Shown: positions 20,279 to 32,618, counted from the first letter of the stretch. The stretch: DNA of 64,000 nt from Limanda limanda (GCF_963576545.1 NC_083647.1:1715507-1779506), one strand, 5' to 3'. Notes: generated from the letters alone by a model not told the origin. Numbers and translations: made by a program.

Positions 20279-20580
20279 CTGTTCTTACCCTTTAGAAAAG
20301 CAAACACTCAAGACCTGCTGGGAGACTTGGTGAGAAACCAGAGTCAGCTATTTGGACCCAATGTAAGTTGTTCAGGGATCTATCGCTTAAACAGGCTTAA
20401 AAGCCAATCACAGTAGTCAGGGCAGGAGCTAATAAAGACGTGTATAATTTTGGTTGCCAGATGGGGGCGGGGTGGGAATGTTGCATACTGGGCTCTGACA
20501 TGCGGAAAGAAAAGGCCTACCGTGAAGGTGGTGAATGTGACCGAGAGGCTCCACCGCTGCTCTCCAACACAGGGCCATGC

Positions 20581-20697
20581 CGACTCTGGTTTCTCTTCAT
20601 AATGCACAAGTCTTTCGCCTTTTACTAAAGACTTCCGTGGAGAGGAACAACCATGAGTTGAATATATTTTTGGCAGGCTTTGCTTCATGGCTGAGCC
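20581..20697 (+). ncRNA. RNU5: U5 snRNA copy 27
   Basis: U1C, C23U and A71C; loop I and Sm site intact. Confidence 0.92.
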
Positions 20698-20873
20698 TTT
20701 TGAAATTGTGAAAAGTCAAAGAGCTGTCTAGGTCAGAAATCAAGCGTCCACAAAGGAGAGCTCGGGCGGAGGTGATAAGCAGCAGCCATCGTTATGCACA
20801 CCTCCAAATGTGGCACCATATCAAGTGAGATTTGTGCCAAGAGCCTGGCATGGACATCCAACTGTTGGGGATT

Positions 20874-21061
20874 ATTGCTTCTCGGCCTTTTGGCTAAGAT
20901 CAAGTGTAGTATCTGTTCTTATCAGTTTAATATCTGATATGTCCTCTATATGAGGACTACATATTACGCAGATTTTTGGCAAGAGGAGCAGAAATGTGGA
21001 CCTTGCTCCCTTCTCTCCACGCATCGACCTAGCATTGCAGTGCCTCCGGGAACGGTGCACT
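20874..21061 (+). ncRNA. RNU2: U2 snRNA copy 27, variant subclass
   Basis: C3U, A94C, G128C, G172U, U174C; 3' box begins CTTTAGAAAAG. PSE A form. Confidence 0.9.
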
Positions 21062-21363
21062 CTGTTCTTACCCTTTAGAAAAGCAAACACTCAAGACCTG
21101 CTGGGAGACTTGGTGAGAAACCAGAGTCAGCTATTTGGACTCAATGTAAGTGGTTCAGGGATCTATCGCTTAAACAGGCTTAAAAGCCAATCACAGTAGT
21201 CAGGGCAGGAGCTAATAAAGACGTGTATAATTTTGGTTGCCAGATGGGGGCGGGGTGGGAATGTTGCATACTGGGCTCTGACATGCGGAAAGAAAAGGCC
21301 TACCGTGAAGGTGGTGAATGTGACCGAGAGGCTCCACCGCTGCTCTCCAACACAGGGCCATGC

Positions 21364-21480
21364 TCACTCTGGTTTCTCTTCATAACGCACAAGTCTTTCG
21401 CCTTTTACTAAAGACTTCCGTGGAGAGGAACAAACATGAGTTGAATATATTTTTGGCAGGCTTTGCTTCATGGCTGAGCC
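21364..21480 (+). ncRNA. RNU5: U5 snRNA copy 28
   Basis: G2C at the 5' end; shared with 54357. Confidence 0.93.
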
Positions 21481-21656
21481 TTTTGAAATTGTGAAAAGTC
21501 AAAGAGCTGTCTAGGTCAGAAATCAAGCGTCCACAAAGGAGAGCTCGGGCGGAGGTGATAAGCAGCAGCCATCGTTATGCACACCTCCAAATGTGGCACC
21601 ATATAAAGTGAGATTTGTGCCAAGAGCCTGGCGTGGACATCCAACACTTGGGGATT

Positions 21657-21844
21657 ATCGCTTCTCGGCCTTTTGGCTCAGATCAAGTGTAGTATCTGTT
21701 CTTATCAGTTTAATATCTGATATGTCCTCTATATGAGGACTACATATTAAGCAGATTTTTGGCAAGAGGAGCAGAAATGTGGAGCTTGCTCCCTTCTCTC
21801 CACGCATCGACCTAGCATTGCAGTGCCGCTGGGAACGGTGCACT
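21657..21844 (+). ncRNA. RNU2: U2 snRNA copy 28
   Basis: A23C in the U2/U6 helix I region; the PSE reads CACCATATAAAG. Confidence 0.92.
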
Positions 21845-22146
21845 CTGTTCTTACCCTGTAGAAAAGCAAACACTCAAGACCTGCTGGTAGACTTGGTGAG
21901 AAACCAGAGTCAGCTATTTGGACCCAATGTAAGTGGTTCAGGGATCTATCGCTTAAACAGGCTTAAAAGCCAATCACAGTAGTCAGGGCAGCAGCTAATA
22001 AAGACGTGTATAATTTTGGTTGCCAAATGGGGGCGGGGTGGGAATGTTGCATACTGGGCTCTGACATGCGGAAAGAAAAGGCCTACCGTGAAGGTGGTGA
22101 ATGTGACCGAGAGTCTCCACCGCTGCTCTCCAACACAGGGCCATGC

Positions 22147-22263
22147 TGACTCTGGTTTCTCTTCATAACGCACAAGTCTTTCGCCTTTTACTAAAGACTT
22201 CCGTGGAGAGGAACAAACATGAGTTGAATATATTTTTGGCAGGCTTTGCTTCATGGCTGAGCC
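22147..22263 (+). ncRNA. RNU5: U5 snRNA copy 29
   Basis: Consensus; upstream GAGAGTCTCC form. Confidence 0.94.
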
Positions 22264-22439
22264 TTTTGAAATTGTGAAAAGTCAAAGAGCTGTCTAGGTC
22301 AGAAATCAAGCGTCCACAAAGGAGAGCTCGGGCGGAGGTGATAAGCAGCAGCCATCGTTATGCACACCTCCAAATGTGGCACCATATCAAGTGAGATTTG
22401 TGCCAAGAGCCTGTCGTGGACATCCAACACTTGGGGATT

Positions 22440-22627
22440 ATCGCTTCTCGGCCTTTTGGCTAAGATCAAGTGTAGTATCTGTTCTTATCAGTTTAATATC
22501 TGATATGTCCTCTATATGAGGACTACATATTAAGCAGATTTTTGGCAAGAGGAGCAGAAATGTGGAGCTTGCTCCCTTCTCTCCACGCATCGACCTAGCT
22601 TTGCAGTGCCGCTGGGAACGGTGCACT
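22440..22627 (+). ncRNA. RNU2: U2 snRNA copy 29
   Basis: A161U at the start of loop IV, in the U2B'' binding element. PSE A form. Confidence 0.94.
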
Positions 22628-22929
22628 CTGTTCTTACCCTGTAGAAAAGCAAACACTCAAGACCTGCTGGGAAAATTGGTGAGAAACCAGAGTCAGCTAT
22701 TTGGACCCAATGTAAGTGGTTCAGGGATCTATCGCTTAAACAGGCTTAAAAGCCAATCACAGTAGTCAGGGCAGGAGCTAATAAAGACGTGTATAATTTT
22801 GGTTGCCAAATGGGGGCGGGGTGGGAATGTTGCATACTGGGCTCTGACATGCGGAAAGAAAAGGCCTACCGTGAAGGTGGTGAATGTGACCGAGAGTCTC
22901 CACCGCTGTTCTCCAACACAGGGCCATGC

Positions 22930-23046
22930 TGACTCTGGTTTCTCTTCATAACGCACAAATCTTTCGCCTTTTACTAAAGACTTCCGTGGAGAGGAACAAA
23001 CATGAGTTGAATATATTTTTGGCAGGCTTTGCTTCATGGCTGAGCC
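22930..23046 (+). ncRNA. RNU5: U5 snRNA copy 30
   Basis: G30A reverts to the human base but leaves an A-C mismatch in the loop I stem. Shared with 26845. Confidence 0.93.
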
Positions 23047-23222
23047 TTTTGAAATTGTGAAAAGTCAAAGAGCTGTCTAGGTCAGAAATCAAGCGTCCAC
23101 AAAGGAGAGCTCGGGCGGAGGTGATAAGCAGCAGCCATCGTTATGCACACCTCCAAATGTGGCACCATATCAAGTGAGATTTGTGCCAAGAGCCAGGCGT
23201 GGACATCCAACAATTGGGGATT

Positions 23223-23410
23223 ATCGCTTCTCGGCCTTTTGGCTAAGATCAAGTGTAGTATCTGTTCTTATCAGTTTAATATCTGATATGTCCTCTATAT
23301 GAGGACTACATATTAAGCAGATTTTTGGCAAGAGGAGCAGAAATGTGGAGCTTGCTCCCTTCTCTCCACGCATCGACCTAGCATTGCAGTGCTGCTGGGA
23401 ACGGTGCACT
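23223..23410 (+). ncRNA. RNU2: U2 snRNA copy 30
   Basis: C171U; PSE A form. Preceded by the AACAATTGG variant shared with 27138. Confidence 0.95.
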
Positions 23411-23712
23411 CTGTTCTTACCCTGTAGAAAAGCAAACACTCAAGACCTGCTGGGAGACTTGGTGAGAAACCAGAGTCAGTTATTTGGACCCAATGTAAGT
23501 GGTTCAGGGATCTATCGCTTAAACAGGCTTAAAAGCCAATCACAGTAGTCAGGGCAGGAGCTAATAAAGACGTGTATAATTTTGGTTGCCAGATGGGGGC
23601 GGGGTGGGAATGTTGCATACTGGGCTCTGACATGCGGAAAGAAAAGGCCTACCGTGAAGGTGGTGAATGTGACCGAGAGGCTCCACCGCTGCTCTCCAAC
23701 ACAGGGCCATTC

Positions 23713-23829
23713 CGACTCTGGTTTCTCTTCATAACGCACAAGTCTTTCGCCTTTTACTAAAGACTTCCGTGGAGAGGAACAAACATGAGTTGAATATATT
23801 TTTGGCAGGCTTTGCTTCATGGCTGAGCC
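23713..23829 (+). ncRNA. RNU5: U5 snRNA copy 31
   Basis: U1C with CCATTC before it; shared with 28411. Confidence 0.93.
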
Positions 23830-24005
23830 TTTTGAAATTGTGAAAAGTCAAAGAGCTGTCTAGGTCAGAAATCAAGCGTCCACAAAGGAGAGCTCGGGCG
23901 GAGGTGATAAGCAGCAGCCATCGTTATGCACACCTCCAAATGTGGCACCATCTCAAGTGAGATTTGTGCCAAGAGCCTGGCGTGGACATCCAACACTTGG
24001 GGATT

Positions 24006-24193
24006 ATCGCTTCTCGGCCTTTTGGCTATGATCAAGTGTAGTATCTGTTCTTATCAGTTTAATATCTGATATGTCCTCTATGTGAGGACTACATATTAAG
24101 CAGATTTTTGGCAAGAGGAGCAGAAATGTGGAGCTTGCTACCTTCTCTCCACGCATCGACCTAGCATTGCAGTGCCGCTGGGAACGGTGCACT
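24006..24193 (+). ncRNA. RNU2: U2 snRNA copy 31
   Basis: A24U (U6-pairing region), A77G (IIb loop), C135A (stem III). PSE C form. Confidence 0.92.
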
Positions 24194-24495
24194 CTGTTCT
24201 TACCCTGTAGAAAAGCAAACAGTCAAGACCTGCTGGGAGACTTGTTGAGAAACCAGAGTCAGCTATTTGGACCCAATGTAAGTGGTTCAGGGATCTATCG
24301 CTTAAACAGGCTTAAAAGCCAATCACAGTAGTCAGGGCAGGAGCTAATAAAGACGTGTATAATTTTGGTTGCCAAATGGGGGCGGGGTGGGAATGTTGCA
24401 TACTGGGCTCTGACATGCGGAAAGAAAAGGCCTACCGTAAAGGTGGTGAATGTGACCGAGAGGCTCCACCGCTGCTCTCCAACACAGGGCCATGC

Positions 24496-24612
24496 TGACT
24501 CTGGTTTCTCTTCATAACGCACAAGTCTTTCGCCTTTTACTAAAGACTTCCGTGGAGAGGAACAAACATGAGTTGAATATATTTTTGGCAGGCTTTGCTT
24601 CATGGCTGAGCC
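24496..24612 (+). ncRNA. RNU5: U5 snRNA copy 32
   Basis: RNA is consensus; PSE with GTAAAGG. Confidence 0.94.
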
Positions 24613-24788
24613 TTTTGAAATTGTGAAAAGTCAAAGAGCTGTCTAGGTCAGAAATCAAGCGTCCACAAAGGAGAGCTCGGGCGGAGGTGATAAGCAGCAG
24701 CCATCGTTATGCACACCTCCAAATGTGGCACCATATCAAGTGAGATTTGTGCCAAGAGCCTAGCGTGGATATCCAACACTTGGGGATT

Positions 24789-24976
24789 ATCGCTTCTCGG
24801 CCTTTTGGCTAAGATCAAGTGTAGTATCTGTTCTTATCAATTTAATATCTGATATGTCCTCTATATGAGGACTACATATTAAGCAGATTTTTGGCAAGAG
24901 GAGCAGAAATGTGGAGCTTGCTCCCTTCTCTCCACGCATCGACCTAGCATTGCAGTGCTGCTGGGAACGGTGCACT
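24789..24976 (+). ncRNA. RNU2: U2 snRNA copy 32
   Basis: G52A in stem IIa and C171U. PSE A form. Confidence 0.94.
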
Positions 24977-25278
24977 CTGTTCTTACCCTGTAGAAAAGCA
25001 AACACTCAAGACCTGCTGGGAGACTTGGTGAGAAACCAGAGTCAGCTATTTGGACCCAATGTAAGTGGTTCAGGGATCTATCGCTTAAACAGGCTTAAAA
25101 GCCAATCACAGTAGTCAGGGCAGGAGCTAATAAAGACGTGTATAATTTTGGTTGCCAGATGGGGGCGGGGTGGGAATGTTGCATACTGGGCTCTGACATG
25201 CGGAAAGAAAAGGCCTACCGTGAAGGTGGTGAATGTGACCGAGAGTCTCCACCGCTGCTCTCCAACACAGGGCCATGC

Positions 25279-25395
25279 TGACTCTTGTTTCTCTTCATAA
25301 CGCACAAGTCTTTCGCCTTTTACTAAAGACTTCCGTGGAGAGGAACAAACATGAGTTGAATATATTTTTGGCAGGCTTTGCTTCATGGCTGAGCC
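25279..25395 (+). ncRNA. RNU5: U5 snRNA copy 33
   Basis: G8U in the 5' stem; unique. Confidence 0.93.
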
Positions 25396-25571
25396 TTTTG
25401 AAATTGTGAAAAGTCAAAGAGCTGTCTAGGTCAGAAATCAAGCGTCCACAAAGGAGAGCTCGGGCGGAGGTGATAAGCAGCAGCCATCGTTATGCACACC
25501 TCCAAATGTGGCACCATCTCAAGTGAGATTTGTGCCAAGAGCCTGGCGTGGACATCCAACACTTGGGGATT

Positions 25572-25759
25572 ATCGCTTCTCGGCCTTTTGGCTAAGATCA
25601 AGTGTAGTATCTGTTCTTATCAGTGTAATATCTGATATGTCCTCTATATGAGGACTACATATTAAGCAGATTTTTGGCAAGAGGAGCAGAAATGTGGAGC
25701 TTGCTCCCTTCTCTCCACGCATCGACCTAGCATTGCAGTGCCGCTGGGAACGGTGCACT
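25572..25759 (+). ncRNA. RNU2: U2 snRNA copy 33
   Basis: U54G in the IIa region; shared with 27921, 58564 and 62479. PSE C form. Confidence 0.95.
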
Positions 25760-26061
25760 CTGTTCTTACCCTGTAGAAAAGCAAACACTCAAGACCTGCT
25801 GGGAGACTTGGTGAGAAACCAGAGTCAGCTATTTGGACCCGATGTAAGTGGTTCAGGGATCTATCGCTTAAACAGGCTTAAAAGCCAATCACAGTAGTCA
25901 GGGCAGGAGCTAATAAAGACGTGTATAATTTTGGTTGCCAGATGGGGGCGGGGTGGGAATGTTGCATACTGGGCTCTGACATGCGGAAAGAAAAGGCCTA
26001 CCGTGAAGGTGGTGAATGTGACCGAGAGGCTCCACCGCTGCTCTCCAACACAGGGCCATGC

Positions 26062-26178
26062 CGACTCTGGTTTCTCTTCATAACGCACAAGTCTTTCGCC
26101 TTTTACTAAAGACTTCCGTGGAGAGGAACAAACATGAGTTGAATATATTTTTGGCAGGCTTTGCTTCATGGCTGAGCC
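26062..26178 (+). ncRNA. RNU5: U5 snRNA copy 34
   Basis: U1C only. Confidence 0.94.
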
Positions 26179-26354
26179 TTTTGAAATTGTGAAAAGTCAA
26201 AGAGCTGTCTAGGTCAGAAATCAAGCGTCCACAAAGGAGAGCTCGGGCGGAGGTGATAAGCAGCAGCCATCGTTATGCACACCTCCAAATGTGGCACCAT
26301 ATCAAGTGAGATTTGTGCCAAGAGCCTGGCATGGACATCCAACAGTTGGGGATT

Positions 26355-26542
26355 ATTGCTTCTCGGCCTTTTGGCTAAGATCAAGTGTAGTATCTGTTCT
26401 TATCAGTTTAATATCTGATATGTCCTCTATATGAGGACTACATATTAAGCAGATTTTTGGCAAGAGGAGCAGAAATGTGGAGCTTGCTCCCTTCTCTCCA
26501 CGCATCGACCTAGCTTTGCAGTGCCGCTGGGAACGGTGCACT
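26355..26542 (+). ncRNA. RNU2: U2 snRNA copy 34
   Basis: C3U and A161U; PSE A form. Related to copy 22440, 3915 bp upstream. Confidence 0.94.
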
Positions 26543-26844
26543 CTGTTCTTACCCTGTAGAAAAGCAAACACTCAAGACCTGCTGGGAAACTTGGTGAGAA
26601 ACCAGAGTCAGCTATTTGGACCCAATGTAAGTGGTTCAGGGATCTATCGCTTAAACAGGCTTAAAAGCCAATCACAGTAGTCAGGGCAGGAGCTAATAAA
26701 GACGTGTATAATTTTGGTTGCCAAATGGGGGCGGGGTGGGAATGTTGCATACTGGGCTCTGACATGCGGAAAGAAAAGGCCTACCGTGAAGGTGGTGAAT
26801 GTGACCGAGAGTCTCCACCGCTGTTCTCCAACACAGGGCCATGC

Positions 26845-26961
26845 TGACTCTGGTTTCTCTTCATAACGCACAAATCTTTCGCCTTTTACTAAAGACTTCC
26901 GTGGAGAGGAACAAACATGAGTTGAATATATTTTTGGCAGGCTTTGCTTCATGGCTGAGCC
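26845..26961 (+). ncRNA. RNU5: U5 snRNA copy 35
   Basis: G30A, as in 22930. Confidence 0.93.
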
Positions 26962-27137
26962 TTTTGAAATTGTGAAAAGTCAAAGAGCTGTCTAGGTCAG
27001 AAATCAAGCGTCCACAAAGGAGAGCTCGGGCGGAGGTGATAAGCAGCAGCCATCGTTATGCACACCTCCAAATGTGGCACCATATCAAGTGAGATTTGTG
27101 CCAAGAGCCAGGCGTGGACATCCAACAATTGGGGATT

Positions 27138-27325
27138 ATCGCTTCTCGGCCTTTTGGCTAAGATCAAGTGTAGTATCTGTTCTTATCAGTTTAATATCTG
27201 ATATGTCCTCTATATGAGGACTACATATTAAGCAGATTTTTGGCAAGAGGAGCAGAAATGTGGAGCTTGCTCCCTTCTCTCCACGCATCGACCTAGCATT
27301 GCAGTGCTGCTGGGAACGGTGCACT
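27138..27325 (+). ncRNA. RNU2: U2 snRNA copy 35
   Basis: C171U; PSE A form. Confidence 0.95.
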
Positions 27326-27627
27326 CTGTTCTTACCCTGTAGAAAAGCAAACACTCAAGACCTGCTGGGAGACTTGGTGAGAAACCAGAGTCAGTTATTT
27401 GGACCCAATGTAAGTGGTTCAGGGATCTATCGCTTAAACAGGCTTAAAAGCCAATCACAGTAGTCAGGGCAGGAGCTAATAAAGACGTGTATAATTTTGG
27501 TTGCCAGATGGGGGCGGGGTGGGAATGTTGCATACTGGGCTCTGACATGCGGAAAGAAAAGGCCTACCGTGAAGGTGGTGAATGTGACCGAGAGTCTCCA
27601 CCGCTGCTCTCCAACACAGGGCCATGC

Positions 27628-27744
27628 TGACTCTGGTTTCTCTTCATAACGCACAAGTCTTTCGCCTTTTACTAAAGACTTCCGTGGAGAGGAACAAACA
27701 TGAGTTGAATATATTTTTGGCAGGCTTTGCTTCATGGCTGAGCC
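27628..27744 (+). ncRNA. RNU5: U5 snRNA copy 36
   Basis: Consensus; upstream GAGAGTCTCC form. Confidence 0.94.
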
Positions 27745-27920
27745 TTTTGAAATTGTGAAAAGTCAAAGAGCTGTCTAGGTCAGAAATCAAGCGTCCACAA
27801 AGGAGAGCTCGGGCGGAGGTGATAAGCAGCAGCCATCGTTATGCACACCTCCAAATGTGGCACCATCTCAAGTGAGATTTGTGCCAAGAGCCTGGCGTGG
27901 ACATCCAACACTTGGGGATT

Positions 27921-28108
27921 ATCGCTTCTCGGCCTTTTGGCTAAGATCAAGTGTAGTATCTGTTCTTATCAGTGTAATATCTGATATGTCCTCTATATGA
28001 GGACTACATATTAAGCAGATTTTTGGCAAGAGGAGCAGAAATGTGGAGCTTGCTCCCTTCTCTCCACGCATCGACCTAGCATTGCAGTGCCGCTGGGAAC
28101 GGTGCACT
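27921..28108 (+). ncRNA. RNU2: U2 snRNA copy 36
   Basis: U54G; PSE C form. Confidence 0.95.
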
Positions 28109-28410
28109 CTGTTCTTACCCTGTAGAAAAGCAAACACTCAAGACCTGCTGGGAGACTTGGTGAGAAACCAGAGTCAGCTATTTGGACCCAATGTAAGTGG
28201 TTCAGGGATCTATCGCTTAAACAGGCTTAAAAGCCAATCACAGTAGTCAGGGCAGGAGCTAATAAAGACGTGTATAATTTTGGTTGCCAGATGGGGGCGG
28301 GGTGGGAATGTTGCATACTGGGCTCTGACATGCGGAAAGAAAAGGCCTACCGTGAAGGTGGTGAATGTGACCGAGAGGCTCCACCGCTGCTCTCCAACAC
28401 AGGGCCATTC

Positions 28411-28527
28411 CGACTCTGGTTTCTCTTCATAACGCACAAGTCTTTCGCCTTTTACTAAAGACTTCCGTGGAGAGGAACAAACATGAGTTGAATATATTTT
28501 TGGCAGGCTTTGCTTCATGGCTGAGCC
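28411..28527 (+). ncRNA. RNU5: U5 snRNA copy 37
   Basis: U1C with CCATTC before it. Confidence 0.93.
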
Positions 28528-28703
28528 TTTTGAAATTGTGAAAAGTCAAAGAGCTGTCTAGGTCAGAAATCAAGCGTCCACAAAGGAGAGCTCGGGCGGA
28601 GGTGATAAGCAGCAGCCATCGTTATGCACACCTCCAAATGTGGCACCATATCAAGTGAGATTTGTGCCAAGAGCCTGGCGTGGACATCCAACACTTGGGG
28701 ATT

Positions 28704-28891
28704 ATCGCTTCTCGGCCTTTTGGCTAAGATCAAGTGTAGTATCTGTTCTTATCAGTTTAATATCTGATATGTCCTCTATATGAGGACTACATATTAAGCA
28801 GATTTTTGGCAAGAGGAGCAGAAATGTGGAGCTTGCTCCCTTCTCTCCACGCATCGACCTAGCATTGCAGTGCCGCTGGGAACGGTGCACT
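28704..28891 (+). ncRNA. RNU2: U2 snRNA copy 37
   Basis: Consensus; PSE A form. Confidence 0.96.
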
Positions 28892-29193
28892 CTGTTCTTA
28901 CCCTGTAGAAAAGCAAACACTCAAGACCTGCTGGGAGACTTGGTGAGAAACCAGAGTCAGTTATTTGGACCCAATGTAAGTGGTTCAGGGATCTATCGCT
29001 TAAACAGGCTTAAAAGCCAATCACAGTAGTCAGGGCAGGAGCTAATAAAGACGTGTATAATTTTGGTTGCCAGATGGGGGCGGGGTGGGAATGTTGCATA
29101 CTGGGCTCTGACATGCGGAAAGAAAAGGCCTACCGTGAAGGTGGTGAATGTGACCGAGAGGCTCCACCGCTGCTCTCCAACACAGGGCCATGC

Positions 29194-29310
29194 TGACTCT
29201 GGTTTCTCTTCATAACGCACAAGTCTTTCGCCTTTTACTAAAGACTTCCGTGGAGAGGAACAAACATGAGTTGAATATATTTTTGGCAGGCTTTGCTTCA
29301 TGGCTGAGCC
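29194..29310 (+). ncRNA. RNU5: U5 snRNA copy 38
   Basis: Consensus. Confidence 0.94.
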
Positions 29311-29486
29311 TTTTGAAATTGTGAAAAGTCAAAGAGCTGTCTAGGTCAGAAATCAAGCGTCCACAAAGGAGAGCTCGGGCGGAGGTGATAAGCAGCAGCC
29401 ATCGTTATGCACACCTCCAAATGTGGCACCATCTCAAGTGAGATTTGTGCCAAGAGCCTGGCGTGGACATCCAACACTTGGGGATT

Positions 29487-29674
29487 ATCGCTTCTCGGCC
29501 TTTTGGCTAAGATCAAGTGTAGTATCTGTTCTTATCAGTTTAATATCCGATATGTCCTCTATGTGAGGACTACATATTAAGCAGATTTTTGGCAAGAGGA
29601 GCAGAAATGTGGAGCTTGCTCCCTTCTCTCCACGCATCGACCTAGCATTGCAGTGCCGCTGGGAACGGTGCACT
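29487..29674 (+). ncRNA. RNU2: U2 snRNA copy 38
   Basis: U62C and A77G; 3' flank AACAGTCAAG type. PSE C form. Confidence 0.94.
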
Positions 29675-29976
29675 CTGTTCTTACCCTGTAGAAAAGCAAA
29701 CAGTCAAGACCTGCTGGGAGACTTGTTGAGAAACCAGAGTCAGCTATTTGGACCCAATGTAAGTGGTTCAGGGATCTATCGCTTAAACAGGCTTAAAAGC
29801 CAATCACAGTAGTCAGGGCAGGAGCTAATAAAGACGTGTATAATTTTGGTTGCCAGATGGGGGCGGGGTGGGAATGTTGCATACTGGGCTCTGACATGCG
29901 GAAAGAAAAGGCCTACCGTGAAGGTGGTGAATGTGACCGAGAGGCTCCACCGCTGCTCTCCAACACAGGGCCATGC

Positions 29977-30093
29977 TGACTCTGGTTTCTCTTCATAACG
30001 CACAAGTCTTTCGCCTTTTACTAAAGACTTCCGTGGAGAGGAACAAACATGAGTTGAATATATTTTTGGCAGGCTTTGCTTCATGGCTGAGCC
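29977..30093 (+). ncRNA. RNU5: U5 snRNA copy 39
   Basis: Consensus. Confidence 0.94.
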
Positions 30094-30269
30094 TTTTGAA
30101 ATTGTGAAAAGTCAAAGAGCTGTCTAGGTCAGAAATCAAGCGTCCACAAAGGAGAGCTCGGGCGGAGGTGATAAGCAGCAGCCATCGTTATGCACACCTC
30201 CAAATGTGGCACCATCTCAAGTGAGATTTGTGCCAAGAGCCTGGCGTGGACATCCAACACTTGGGGATT

Positions 30270-30457
30270 ATCGCTTCTCGGCCTTTTGGCTAAGATCAAG
30301 TGTAGTATCTGTTCTTATCAGTTTAATATCTGATATGTCCTCTATATGAGGACTACATATTAAGCAGATTTTTGGCAAGAGGAGCAGAAATGTGGAGCTT
30401 GCTCCCTTCTCTCCACGCATCGACCTAGCATTGCAGTGCCGCTGGGAACGGTGCACT
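30270..30457 (+). ncRNA. RNU2: U2 snRNA copy 39
   Basis: Consensus; PSE C form. Confidence 0.96.
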
Positions 30458-30759
30458 CTGTTCTTACCCTGTAGAAAAGCAAACACTCAAGACCTGCTGG
30501 TAGACTTGGTGAGAAACCAGAGTCAGCTATTTGGACCCAATGTAAGTGGTTCAGGGATCTATCGCTTAAACAGGCTTAAAAGCCAATCACAGTAGTCAGG
30601 GCAGGAGCTAATAAAGACGTGTATAATTTTGGTTGCCAGATGGGGGCGGGGTGGGAATGTTGCATACTGGGCTCTGACATGCGGAAAGAAAAGGCCTACC
30701 GTGAAGGTGGTGAATGTGACCGAGAGTCTCCACCGCTGCTCTCCAACACAGGGCCATGC

Positions 30760-30876
30760 TGACTCTGGTTTCTCTTCATAACGCACAAGTCTTTCGCCTT
30801 TTACTAAAGACTTCCGTGGAGAGGAACAAACATGAGTTGAATATATTTTTGGTAGGCTTTGCTTCATGGCTGAGCC
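30760..30876 (+). ncRNA. RNU5: U5 snRNA copy 40
   Basis: C94U after the Sm site; shared with 40267. Confidence 0.93.
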
Positions 30877-31052
30877 TTTTGAAATTGTGAAAAGTCAAAG
30901 AGCTGTCTAGGTCAGAAATCAAGCGTCCACAAAGGAGAGCTCGGGCGGAGGTGATAAGCAGCAGCCATCGTTATGCACACCTCCAAATGTGGCACCATAT
31001 CAAGTGAGATTTGTGCCAAGAGCCTGGCGTGGACATCCAACACTTGGGGATT

Positions 31053-31240
31053 ATCGCTTCTCGGCCTTTTGGCTAAGATCAAGTGTAGTATCTGTTCTTA
31101 TCAGTTTAATATCTGATATGTCCTCTATATGAGGACTACATATTAAGCAGATTTTTGGCAAGAGGAGCAGAAATGTGGAGCTTGCTCCCTTCTCTCCACG
31201 CATCGACCTAGCATTGCAGTGCCGCTGGGAACGGTGCACT
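31053..31240 (+). ncRNA. RNU2: U2 snRNA copy 40
   Basis: Consensus; PSE A form. Confidence 0.96.
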
Positions 31241-31542
31241 CTGTTCTTACCCTGTAGAAAAGCAAACACTCAAGACCTGCTGGGAGACTTGGTGAGAAAA
31301 CAGAGTCAGTTATTTGGACCCAATGTAAGTGGTTCAGGGATCTATCGCTTAAACAGGCTTAAAAGCCAATCACAGTAGTCAGGGCAGGAGCTAATAAAGA
31401 CGTGCATAATTTTGGTTGCCAGATGGGGGCGGGGTGGGAATGTTGCATACTGGGCTCTGACATGCGGAAAGAAAAGGCCTACCGTGAAGGTGGTGAATGT
31501 GACCGAGAGGCTCCACCGCTGCTCTCCAACACAGGGCCATGC

Positions 31543-31659
31543 TGACTCTGGTTTCTCTTCATAACGCACAAGTCTTTCGCCTTTTACTAAAGACTTCCGT
31601 GGAGAGGAACAAACATGAGTTGAATATATTTTTGGCAGGCTTTGCTTCATGGCTGAGCC
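31543..31659 (+). ncRNA. RNU5: U5 snRNA copy 41, altered 3' box
   Basis: RNA is consensus; the 3' box reads GTGAAAAGACAAGGA. Same change after 34252 and 35035. Confidence 0.93.
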
Positions 31660-31835
31660 TTTTGAAATTGTGAAAAGACAAGGAGCTGTCTAGGTCAGAA
31701 ATCAAGCGTCCACAAAGGAGAGCTCGGGCGGAGGTGATAAGCAGCAGCCATCGTTATGCACACCTCCAAATGTGGCACCATCTCAAGTGAGATTTGTGCC
31801 AAGAGCCTGGCGTGGACATCCAACACTTGGGGATT

Positions 31836-32023
31836 ATCGCTTCTCGGCCTTTTGGCTAAGATCAAGTGTAGTATCTGTTCTTATCAGTTTAATATCTGAT
31901 ATGTCCTCTATGTGAGGACTACATATTAAGCAGATTTTTGGCAAGAGGAGCAGAAATGTGGAGCTTGCTCCCTTCTCTCCACGCATCGACCTAGCATTGC
32001 AGTGCCGCTGGGAACGGTGCACT
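31836..32023 (+). ncRNA. RNU2: U2 snRNA copy 41
   Basis: A77G in the IIb loop; 3' flank AACAGTCAAG type. PSE C form. Confidence 0.95.
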
Positions 32024-32325
32024 CTGTTCTTTCCCTGTAGAAAAGCAAACAGTCAAGACCTGCTGGGAGACTTGTTGAGAAACCAGAGTCAGCTATTTGG
32101 ACCCAATGTAAGTGGTTCAGGGATCTATCGCTTAAACAGGCTTAAAAGCCAATCACAGTAGTCAGGGCAGGAGCTAATAAAGACGTGTATAATTTTGGTT
32201 GCCAGATGGGGGCGGGGTGGGAATGTTGCATACTGGGCTCTGACATGCGGAAAGAAAAGGCCTACCGTGAAGGTGGTGAATGTGACCGAGAGGCTCCACC
32301 GCTGCTCTCCAACACAGGGCCATGC

Positions 32326-32442
32326 TGACTCTGGTTTCTCTTCATAACGCACAAGTCTTTCGCCTTTTACTAAAGACTTCCGTGGAGAGGAACAAACATG
32401 AGTTGAATATATTTTTGGCAGGCTTTGCTTCATGGCTGAGCC
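32326..32442 (+). ncRNA. RNU5: U5 snRNA copy 42
   Basis: Consensus. Confidence 0.94.
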
Positions 32443-32618
32443 TTTTGAAATTGTGAAAAGTCAAAGAGCTGTCTAGGTCAGAAATCAAGCGTCCACAAAG
32501 GAGAGCTCGGGCGGAGGTGATAAGCAGCAGACATCGTTATGCACACCTCCAAATGTGGCACCATATCAAGTGAGATTTGTGCCAAGAGCCTGTCGTGGAC
32601 ATCCAACACTTGGGGATA

